NCBI RefSeq assembly: GCF_000003815.2 | Contig: NC_049981.1 | Span: forward strand, 32,021,349-32,085,348 | Direction of reading: 5' to 3' | Length of the DNA stretch: 64,000 bases | Source: Branchiostoma floridae | Taxonomy: Eukaryota; Chordata; Leptocardii; Amphioxiformes; Branchiostomatidae | Shown: piece by piece, positions 38,100-49,200 of the stretch | How positions within the stretch are numbered: the first letter of the stretch is position 1 | Layout of the letters: the number at the start of each line of letters is the position of its first letter | Translations under genes and position numbers: made by a program | Notes under the pieces: generated by a model | Seen by the model: only the letters and a program-made list of their open reading frames with translations | Database searches by the model: none | What the model was told of the DNA's origin: nothing

Positions 38100-38984
38100 A
38101 AACGACCGGACGAACTCATCATACAGAGAAGAGTTGAAGTTCACATGACAGGTGTATTAAACACCCCGCACTGTTGCACAACTTGCTAGTACGACCGGCC
38201 TACTAACGTTACAACCCAGGAAAAAATAAAGCGTAAAATACAAAACAGACAGTATGACCCGAATGCAAGGAGGTTGGATCAAAGCAATTTACGTGAATGT
38301 TATTGTTCGACTTTTAGATTTGACTTTGACCATTAATAAAGCGGTATTGTGCATTCCCTTACGACCGTAGAGGTTGAAGAGACAAAATAGCCTAAGAAAT
38401 CTTAGAGAAATAAGAGACAATATCGAATACAATAACGTTATCTATTTCATTGGTTTATATTGATTTTCCATCTTATAACGTTATGAATATGTCAAAGCTA
38501 ATTTTAGGATTAAAAGAAGAGAGGGAAGGAACGGCGGATAAGAAAGAAGGAAGTCAATGTAGTATCGAGGGAAGAAAGGGGATTAGAAAAATAAGAGGAT
38601 GGAAAGTGATTAAGGGTAAGACTCTGGGATAAGAGACAAAGAAGGAAATAGAAGTAACGTCAATGAAGTCTAAGAAAAAGAAAAAGGAAAGCACTGAAGA
38701 CTAAAAAGGCCGGAGGGAAAAGAAGGAGAGGGGCAAAAAGGAAACTCAAATATAGCCACACACACACCAATGACGGCAACTAATCTGAGCATGAAAGGTT
38801 CATAATATCTCCACAAATGCTTCATCAATTTCATCGTACATAATTGAAAAGCCGTTTACAATGATATCCTATTTGTTATGAATCATATTTCTATGGATTT
38901 AGCACGAAGGTTATGTGCGTAACGTTAACCGAAGCTGTGGCGGTGCCGAGTGTGAGTCTTGGTGGTAACGGTTAACAGTCAAAG
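38100..38984. other. Intergenic, PDZ gene to SGPL1
   Basis: Between the divergent starts of the PDZ gene and SGPL1. Purine-rich from 38510 to 38750 (GAAGGAAGG-like), with no gene recognised. Confidence 0.45.
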
Positions 38985-39300
38985 AAAAGAAATGCCGAAA
39001 TTTCCTAACTTTATTTTGTGCCGATGGGTCAGTTAATACATTCCTAGGAGCCGAGGAAAGCTAACTAGCACCAAGGCTAGAAACACATATAAAAGGTAGT
39101 GTGGCTCGGAGTCAATAGTAGTAGAGTAGAAGCTCTGTCGAGTGTGAGTCTTTCCTCCTTGGTAACGTTTAAAGAGAATAAATGCAGAAATTCCCCAACT
39201 TTTTTTGTGCCGAGTCAGTGAATACATTCCTAGGAGCCGAGGAAAGCTAACTAGTACCAAGGCTAGAAGCGTCGTCAAAAACAAAGGTAGTGTCTTCGGG
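38985..39300. repeat. Tandem duplication, unit about 190 bp
   Basis: CATTCCTAGGAGCCGAGGAA, AGCTAACTAG and ACCAAGGCTAGAA occur twice in order, about 190 bp apart, in the PDZ-SGPL1 intergenic region. Confidence 0.85.
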
Positions 39301-40199
39301 TCAATAGTATTGAATAATTTCTGAACAGGTGTTGTGGCTCAAGCTTTTCCGGGTATGTCTCTTGCACTGATGAGACGAGGGACGACTTGGCGTGCACTGA
39401 CTTCAAAGACTAACGTAAAGATGTAACAATAACGAAGCCGTGTAGAAATACAATATTGATCCCCGATATTATCGGATCCATTGGATCATTATGGCACTAG
39501 CATAATGAAACCATGAAAACAATGAAACTTTGACAAAAAACAAGGTTATGAAAAAGATTCATTTGCATTACTGACTTTTGACATGACACACAATAAAGGT
39601 GAACTGAACTGTCCCTGTCAATTCCGTAATAGTGAATGCATCAGATGCGGACAGTTACCCGCATTTAATACCATAACCCTTGAAAACCCTAAAAATTACC
39701 CAAACAAAAAAGATATCTAGGTTGTGACATTTGAGAGTCTTTTTTTTTTGTACTTGAGTATTACTTTCGAGGTGACATTGATACTTTTATTCTGCACTTG
39801 GAATTGTATTTTGGCGACAATGCATGCTTATCCCATGTGCTAATGTTACCCGATATTTTCATTTCATTATTTTGCCATCCATCTGTCATTTTTATTCATT
39901 CCATAATTCAGTTTCGTCTGACAGGTGCCGTGGCCAATAACGGTCTCAATGGGACCTGTCGTAATTTCCCGGGGGATTTGTTTACAAAACAACAACGGGA
40001 GGCGCGGCAAAGCCTAGCGGTCACCGGACTGTTCTAGTACAACAGAGTAAGGGGTAAATAAAAAAGAATAATGTGTAGAAACGAAATAAAGTTTTCTATC
40101 ATAGATGATAAACTCAAACGTTGTATGATAAGATTAATTTATTCTAATAATTTCTAATAATTATTTAGTACAAATATATATAATTAGTGACAAATAAAT

Positions 40200-40293
40200 A
40201 ATAATTCATAGAGAAGATTCCCCCATTTTAGGAATGTACCGTTCCGAACGGCGCCCATTGTGACCTGTCACCCTTGCCCCGGTAACCGGAGTC
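40200..40293 (+). promoter_or_regulatory. Putative SGPL1 5' UTR / core promoter
   Basis: A short shift from AT-rich to CpG-containing sequence immediately precedes the proposed SGPL1 start codon at 40294. There is no TATA box and no decisive motif. Its assignment depends on exon 1 being correct. Confidence 0.3.
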
Positions 40294-43200
40294 ATGGCGC
40301 TTTTCGGGATGGATGTGTATCTGCATGTTCTCGTAAGTTTCTGCCATTTCTACTATTTCTACCCGTAAAGTAGGCCCCATATTTTGCTGAATGTAGGGTG
40401 AATATACGGGGTACATGTGGGTCGAGTCCGTTTTGTTGTAATTTGTTGGTATTTCTTGTTATATTTCGTCGAATTGAGTGTCCTTTTGCGCGAGCGTTAG
40501 TTACACAACTCAATTTCTGCTATTCTCCAAGCAGAGGTTTAGTCGCTGAGACATTGTAGTCGGGATTTTTAATCTGAGAGGAGCGAGCCGGTTAAAATCT
40601 TGACGATTGCTATATCTCCACGACTCAACCTCTGCTTGAAGAAGAAGTTTCTACCATTCTTCCTCCTTGCTTTTATATATAACGCTGATTTGTTATCACT
40701 TGTCACACCAGTTTGTCCAGTACTAAAACCAGGGGTGCCTAAGCATTTGCACGAACCCTATGAAATTCGTACGAATATTATGTGATACACACGAATCACT
40801 ATGCGAAAACGCACGAATATTATGAAATTCGCACGAATCACTATGCGAAATCGTACGAATTTTATGAAATTCGCACGAATCACTATGTGACACACACGAG
40901 CCTTATGTGATTTGCACGATCCTTATGCAAAATCGGCGGCCGGGAGGAGGCATGATTTTGAGCGTTTCTACCCGAGATATTTATATTTCAAGGCATGGAA
41001 TGGACATTTACCGTCGCAAAGATGTATTTGATAGCCTGTGAGCTACTGTTTAGCTTCATTTCGGCGTGTTACATCGTATTTTCAGTCGCCGAAGCGGCGA
41101 AGCCGCCATCTTGAAAATCCCGCTCCGTTTGTCACGTGACCCCGCCAGTGGTTGCGCAATTTCGCATAAGGATCGTGCAAATCACATAAGGCTCGTGTGT
41201 GTCACATAGTGATTCGTGCGAATTTCATAAAATTCGTACGATTTCGCATAGTGATTCGTGCGAATTTCATAATATTCGTGCGTTTTCGCATAGTGATTCG
41301 TGTGTATCACATAATATTCGTACGAATTTCATAGGGATCGTGCAAATGCTTAGGCACCCCTGAAAACCTTGATAGGTGACTATACCTAACCCTGCGGGTG
41401 TTAAATCCCTCCCACATGTATTACTGTATGTTTTATTTTGTGAAAGGCAGTGTTTGGGAACCCAAATGAACTTTGAAATTGGCCTCAGTCCAAATAACAT
41501 GTCCTTGACCCTACACAAGAAATTATACACCCCGTATTATTTTTGGAGGCCAGATCAAAACAGAGATATCTCACTGCTTTCTTTTTTCCGCCCAAAAGTA
41601 GAAAGTGTAGAGATAACTCTCACCACCATGGATCGTTGCGCTACCCAAATGTAATGAGTGACGTTTAGCAACATTTAAAAAAAAAATAGGAGGAAACAAA
41701 CTCAGAAAAGTGTTGTTAAATCTTTGGACTTGTTTTTCTGAGCTTTTGTTTGCACAAGCCACCATCAGCAACAAAATGTGTTTGGTTTTGAAGGTGCTTA
41801 GGTCACAACTGGTTATCAGAATAACAGTACTGCACAAATATTACTTCCCACACTTATGCTTGTGTTTTTTTTTAACCTTAATGTAACTACATCATAAACA
41901 AGACAGATATATTAACTAATCTTTGTTTTTCTTTTCTGCTGAATTTGTAAGAACTAAGATTGATCAAATGGATGTGGTTAAGCCCTTGTCTGAAACAGAT
42001 ATCTTTTACAGTAAGCCGCAAAAATCCCTGTTCTCTATTAACAAAACAAGAAAGATAACTGATAAGACACACACATTCCAAACTGGGATTTTGGTAACCA
42101 CCCCAAACTCCCGAAACATTTTAGTAAACTTATGTAGAATTGAAACATATGACAGAAAGACAAGTGGCTGAGCTTTAGAGTTCTTTTCAACGTCCATCTG
42201 CAACAGAACTCCCTCTGATGGTCCAGTGTTTGTTTTTGTTGCAGCTATAACATACATATGTTTCCTAATTCTTGAAATAATTTGTGAGAAATGGTCAACT
42301 AAGTAGTAAAGAAGGCCAGTTCTTAGTGCAGAATGTGTCATGATTATTGTATCATGTTGGTCGTATATCACAGAGTAGTGGGTTACCTTTAAGCTAAGGA
42401 TGCAAGAAAAAATTTGTCCTTTGCTCTCTCTTGATAAATATGTTGTTGCAAGCCAAGGATCAGTTGCCAGCTTTTCCCAGACACAGCAAACAAAGCTAAC
42501 AGGTTTGATCTAAACAGGGTATAAAGGTGGACAATGAAGGTTCATCCTTCTGTTTGGAGCTTTTCAACTTTTGTGTCTCTGAGTTATCTTATTTCAATGG
42601 CTAAAGGGGAACAGGATGGGCATTGTGTATCACTGATAGGGACTTGTTGTACATAGGAGTGTGTGTATTGTCAGGGATTTTAGTGGCAGTTTATTCCCAA
42701 GTCCCAACTAATCCCAAGTAAAGAATCTGTATCATTTTTTATCCTAGTTAGTTTACGGGAATTACTAAATACTTAAGGAAGGCTAGTCTGTGCCCTGCTT
42801 TATCTGTACTTCATAAACAAAATATCCAGTTGTGGGGCTAAGAAGACAGAAAGAAACAAATCTATGGATTTATACCTGTAGAATCATACTGATTAGAATT
42901 TAGATATTGTTGAGTCGAGTCTTCAGCCAGAATTTCTGTTTTAGTGCCACTCTTCATGGAAGAAACATCTCAGGTTTCCGTGTGTTGTTGAGTGCCCTGA
43001 AGTTGTTTACCACTGGGTGGTTTTCCATGTTCTCTTAATGCAGAAATGTCAACTCTCAAATGACTCCGGATCCAGACCGCACTACCAGGGCCTGACTGAC
43101 ATCTTTTCTTTCTTTTTCCAGCTCGAATCCGCATTTAAAGTTTCGGATTATGTCACGTCGATTGAAGAGAGTTTCAACACGTACATTGAGCAGAATGGTT

Positions 43201-46200
43201 ATCCGCCGCACCAGTTGTTCCTGTTCACCATCGCCGTCACACTGTTGATGGTATGGCTCTACAGGTTCTTCTTCATGCATGAGCTCAGTAAGTTATGCCC
43301 TTCACCTGTTTGTTAAAATGTTTGTCACGAAGCTTTCCACGAAATCGTCTTCCGGGAGGGACGTAAAACGGGGGTCCCGTGCTCGAGGAGTTGCCTCGAC
43401 CACGTTAAACAGCCTCATTACCCACACTTTGGGTACCTACTGGCTGCAAAATACACCCGATATTATTATACTAATCTTACCCATGAAATGTTCTTGCGCA
43501 TAATTATTTGTCTGTTATGGCTAAAGATTAGTCACTTGGAAAGTGCAGGATAATTCTTAAAAGGTTTGCAACGTCTGATTATGTCAGAAATGAAAAATGA
43601 AGAGGAGTTTTCTTTGTCTTGTAAAAGTTTTACTTAAACTGGAAATTCATTTTTATGAGTATCCTAACTACATGTATACTCAGTTCAAACGTACAGATGT
43701 ATGAACTATCATAAAGTTATGGCATTCATTTGATGTCACATGTAGATCTGAAAAATTAAATTTTAGTTAGTCAAGAAGCTACTAGTAACTTGCCTGTGTT
43801 ATAATATATTTGTGTTTAAAGCAGTTTAAAGCAGGTCTGACCTGAGTCATTTCCTGGTAAAATAAATAAAGTGAAAGTGTGTGTGAAACTTTAAGATTTT
43901 GTGTTTATTTCTTACACGTACCTCCCTTCCTGTAGGCATGTGGGAGAGATTCAAGCTGTCGCTTTTCAAGACAGTTAGGAGGCTGCCCTACTTTGGGCCA
44001 CAGGTAAGACACTGCTACTGTAGTGTTACATGTGAAGGAAGTGGACAAGACATTTATGGATCAGTTAAAACTTAGAAACTGTAGTTGTTTTCTTTGAAGT
44101 ATCTGACAATGCATCTGATGCTTCCCCAGATTCAGAAGGAAGTACACAAGGCCCCAGACATGTTTGCCTGGGAAAATCAGACTGAGGGGGTGCTTTCCTC
44201 TCGGCCTCTAGGAGTCTGGTTTTCCCGGGGTATAGACATGTATAAAATAGTTAAAAGGAACTATTCAGGACACAGTTTAAAGTCTGTTGTGTTTTTGTTT
44301 GTCTTTGAAGCATCGGCTGTTTTCCTCAGATCCAGGGGAAGTTGGAAAAGTCACCTATGAGTATGAAGCAGTTAAAAGGAAGAAGTCAGAAAACAGTTTA
44401 AACAGTTTTCTTTCTTTGTTCAAAGTTCCTGACCATGTAGCCATTGTCTTTCCCAGATCCAGGGGGAGTTTGAACTTGGAAAAAGGCATTAGACATGTAT
44501 GAAACAGTTTAAAGGAAAAAGTCTTTAGTGTTTTTTTTGTTTGTTCAAAGTTCCTTACATGTATTCATTGTCTTCCTTAGATCCAGAGGGAGGTTGAAAA
44601 GACCCTTGACAAGATGGCGGGGTCGATGTTCCAGCTGCCCCCGGGGATGAAGTACGTCTACGGGCTGCCCGAGAACGGCCTGTCTGAGGACCAGGTCATG
44701 CGGGCCGTCAAGGGCTACCAGCAGCTCGGTAAGGAACTACTTTCTCATTAGTATGTCAGATCTCAAAATACCACCTGCATATACAGGTTAGGGCAGGTAA
44801 AATTGAAGCTGTGCAGGTATTTCTGATGTCTACCTGCACCTAACCTGCACTGGTCCATGTACTGGGTTTTATGCATTATTTGATGTCCTGTCATGTAGGT
44901 GTACATGGATTGTTATTATCTGCATTGACTTTTACCACCTATAGAGTATAAAAGAAAAAGAAAAATAGCAATGGTACCTGAACAATTTTAGTATGATCCA
45001 TACTTCCTAACTTCAGAGTGGTGCAGGTAAAATTGTCTGGTGCAGGTAATTTTCAATGTTACCTGCACCAGTGCAGGTATGCAGAAAAAAGTATTTCGAG
45101 CCCTGTATGTCAAAAAGCAGATAGGATATGATTTTGTCATATGTCAGACGTTTCAGACACTATCCCATATCGTGTCATTGATGAAAGACATTGGATGGTT
45201 GTCTGAAACGTCCGACTGTTTCCAAAATCATCTCCAGTTGCTGAATCAGTTTTGAAGAAACAATGCTTGCTTGATGTTGAAAGTTGTTGAATCTAAAAAG
45301 CTATCAGTCACTGAAGTGGAGTACTATGTAGAGCTTTATACTTAAACATTATAGTACATGATATTCATGGACCTAGTGGCTATTGATAGCATAACAGCAC
45401 ATTGTAGAAAAACAAAGCTACATTGTTGGTAATCATGGGTAAGTTGTTCAGAGTCTGACCTTGAAGTTTTTGTGCCTCGGTATAAGTGATATCTTGATAT
45501 CTTTCAAAAATTAAAATGTTTCCTTTTATTGCAGGCCACGTTGACTGGAAAAAAGGAAATGTTTCGGGCACTGTTTACAGTGGACAGCCTGAGCTGACGC
45601 AGCTCTGCACCAAGGTGTGTTGTTTGTGTGTCTGTTTTGTTTTGTTTGTTTACTGTTTTGTTTGTTTACTAACTTTTAGGGTAACACTACTAGTGTAACC
45701 ACTCGTTTACCCACTAGTTTACACAGGTGTAGTTGGATAAACTCTTTTCTTACCATCTGTGAAAGTTTCATTAGTAAGAATACCTTGAACCTTAAGCGAG
45801 AAACTCTGTGCCGGCAGGTGTACGGCGAGTTTGCGTGGTCCAACCCGCTGCACCCAGACGTGTTCCCCGGCGTACGCAAGATGGAGGCAGAGGTCGTGGC
45901 CATGACCTTGAAGATGTTCAACGCCGGAGCGAACGCCTGCGGCGCGGTGAGTCACCCATACACGTGGAAAAGTGACAACTGACTATCTCAACTTCAGACT
46001 TTTCCTACAAGACAGCTTTGTGTTTGGTAGTGTCGGTTACGCCTGGGTCATATTTCCCATCCGGAGTCTGGCCAGACAGGTTTGGCGAATGAAAAGAATA
46101 AAAGGCAACAAAATCACAATACGTACTGAAAATATACCAGAGCATGAATATGAAATATAGCAATAAAGCAACACTGTCTAACGTATTGTTTGTTTACTAG

Positions 46201-49200
46201 ATGAAATTCCAACAACACGGTCTAATATGTAGACTATTCTGGTGCAGGAACACAGCGTAACATGTTTGTTTGTTTGTTTACTAGATGACCTCTGGCGGCA
46301 CAGAGAGCATCCTGATGGCCTGCCTGGCCTACAGGAACATGGCTAAGGAGCGCGGTGTCACCCTGCCCGAGATGTAAGAACCTTTTTTGTTTGTTTTTTT
46401 GTTTGTTTGAAGATAAACTTTGTTGTTGCCTACTCTTCCATTGACAGGGAAAAACTGTTTTAGAGCAAAGCTGGTTTCTTTTCCTGTAAATAAGAACAAA
46501 GTTACGTCTTTAACAATTATTTCTGTGGGTTGGATCAAAATTACACAAAGTTAACGTTGATGGTGAAAAATGTGCCACTTCTCTTTTGTTTGATCAAACG
46601 TTTGTTGTTTTCTCCCCAGTATTGCCCCCTTCAGTGTGCACGCTGCGTTCGACAAGGCTGCCCACTATTTCGGCATGAGGATCATTCACGTCAGGATGGA
46701 CCCCAAGTCTTGGAAGGTCAACATCAAGGTATGCAGTCTACACATTACAATGTAGTGGTATTCAGTGTTTGATTATGAATACTTCTGCGAGGGTCTCTGA
46801 CACAGGGGTACAGTAGGTGGCAGTTGGCTATTCTTCACGCCGTGATTCCATGTGGCTCAGTCCACTGATACCAGACAATATTTATTACTAGAAGTAGTAT
46901 CCAGTATTTGATTTTCATACTGCTGTATAGGTTCCTGACACAGTAGTGGGTTAAGCAGTCAGCTGGTCTTCACACTGCGGCGGTTCCATGCAGCTTTGTC
47001 CAGCGGGCTCACCCTAGTTAGACTGCACACCTTGATACCACCCTCCTAACACAGGATTAAATCTTCGACATGGCTTTTTAGTAGTAGTAGTAGTAGTATC
47101 CAGTATTTGATTATACTGCTGCTGGGGTCCCTGACACACGGGTAGTCTACCAATGGCCTCTTTCCAGTGTGTTCACTTGTACAAGGCAGTAGTTAGTAGT
47201 AGCCAGTATTTGATTTTCATACTGCTGCGAAGGTCCCTGGCACGGAGACAGCAGTCTGCCCTGGTACTTGTGACTTATGATGATTAACATGCCACGCAAG
47301 CACAACCAATGACACTGTGACCAACAGTAACCGGTACATCGTACTGCCCGGCTGTACCTGCCCCTTAAATGACACTGTGACCAACAGTACTGTAAATGCA
47401 GAAACTTTCACGGTGGATGAATGTTCGCGGTTTTCGCGGTGGCCGCTTCACCGCGAACTTAAAACCACTGCAAACATTCTTCCATGGCAGTAAGAGACTA
47501 CAGTGCATGATGCTACTGCGAACTTAAAACCACCGCAAAAAGTCCTTTTTCTGCTACCGCGAAATTAAATCCCCGCAAGCTTAAATGCATTTACAGTAAC
47601 TGGTACATGGTACTGGTACCCACCCCAGTAACCGGTATATTGTACAGTAGCAACAGTAACTGTTTAGGAGTAACGTTTCCTCCTGTCCCCCCAGGCCATG
47701 CGGAGGTCCATCAGCAGCAGCACCTGCATGGTGAGTTAACCCTAATCCTGCTGCCTAATCCTGTAGACCCTGCAAATTTGGAGCCTTAAGGCTACCTTAG
47801 CAGGCATAAGGTTTATAAAAGGTCTCACTTAGTTCAAGTACTCATAGAAGCTCATCTGTGTTGGTAGTAATCATAGAACAATGCTTAACTTTATTCCAGC
47901 ACCTAGCTGGATAGTAAGTGAGTGAGTGACGTGTACACAGATCAAATTTTCAACAACCACCGTTACCTTCTTCAGGATCAATACCTGAATCACTTATCAG
48001 AAGAATGTAAACATGCGAGAGTTTTGCAGACACGTGTACAAATACATTATTGTACATTTACATGTACACGAAAGTTACAACTGTTACAAGAGGATGTCTC
48101 ACTTGTACATGAATTCTGTGCTGTTTGCTTGTACCATTCTGTTGAGCTCATCAATGTTTTTGTTCCATATTCCAGCTGGTCGGATCTGCCCCACAGTTCC
48201 CACATGGTATCATCGACCCCATCGCTGACATTGCCAAGGTGAGAACTAAACTTCACTCATGTAACTTAAAAGTACTCAGCAACAGTTTCTCAAGCAACTG
48301 GTTAAACTTTGGAGATGTCAGACCAAATTGTATCCAGTTGCTTGTCGAACAGTCACCTTAGGCATCTTGGATGTGCAACCTTCATTGACACATGGTTTAT
48401 TCAGTTTGAAAAAATGATGGGTGTTTGAGATGGGCTTTTTTGTTTGTTTGTTGTTTTGTTTGTTGTTTACAGCTTGGCAAGCGTTACAGGATCCCAGTGC
48501 ACGTGGATGCCTACCTGGGAGGGTTCCTACTGACTACTGTAGTTGCTGATTGAGATTTTATTGAGAGTTTTGTTTGTTTGTTGTTGTTTAGACATTTGTT
48601 TGTTGTTGTTTACAGCTCGGCAAGCGTTACGGGATCCCCGTGCACGTGGACGCCTGCCTGTCTGGGAGGGTTCCTGCTGTAGTGGCTGATTATTTATTTG
48701 TTTGTTTGTTGTTGTTTACAGCTCGGCAAGCGTTACGGGATCCCCGTGCACGTGGACGCCTGCCTTGGAGGCTTCCTGCTCCCCTTCATGGGGAAGGCTG
48801 GGTTTGAGCTGCCCCCGTTTGACTTCCGTCTGGACGGGGTGACCAGCATCTCCGCTGACACTCACAAGGTTCGTATGTGGGTTCACAATGTAGGAGGTTT
48901 GTCTTTTGTTCTGAAGAACAAATATGTATTTTGAATTATCTTATACAATGATAGATTTGGTAAGTTTGAAACAACTTCCAGTCTGGATGGTGTAACCAGC
49001 ATCTCCGCTAACACTCACAAGGTAGATACAAGGGATTTACAATATACTTTCTGTTTTGTGTCCAGAAATATGTAATATTGGGAATATTTTTGATCTAAAT
49101 GATGTTCAGTTTTCGTCTGAACATTGTAGGCTATAGGTTTTTAAAGCCTTAACTGAAAGGAAGGGATTGTAGATCATCATTTGTACTTAGTCTGGTAATA

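Noticed and set aside
48473-48721. Alternative mutually exclusive exons of SGPL1
   Set aside because: Both upstream copies are truncated; copy 1 has an in-frame stop and copy 2 shifts frame, and neither encodes the PLP lysine.
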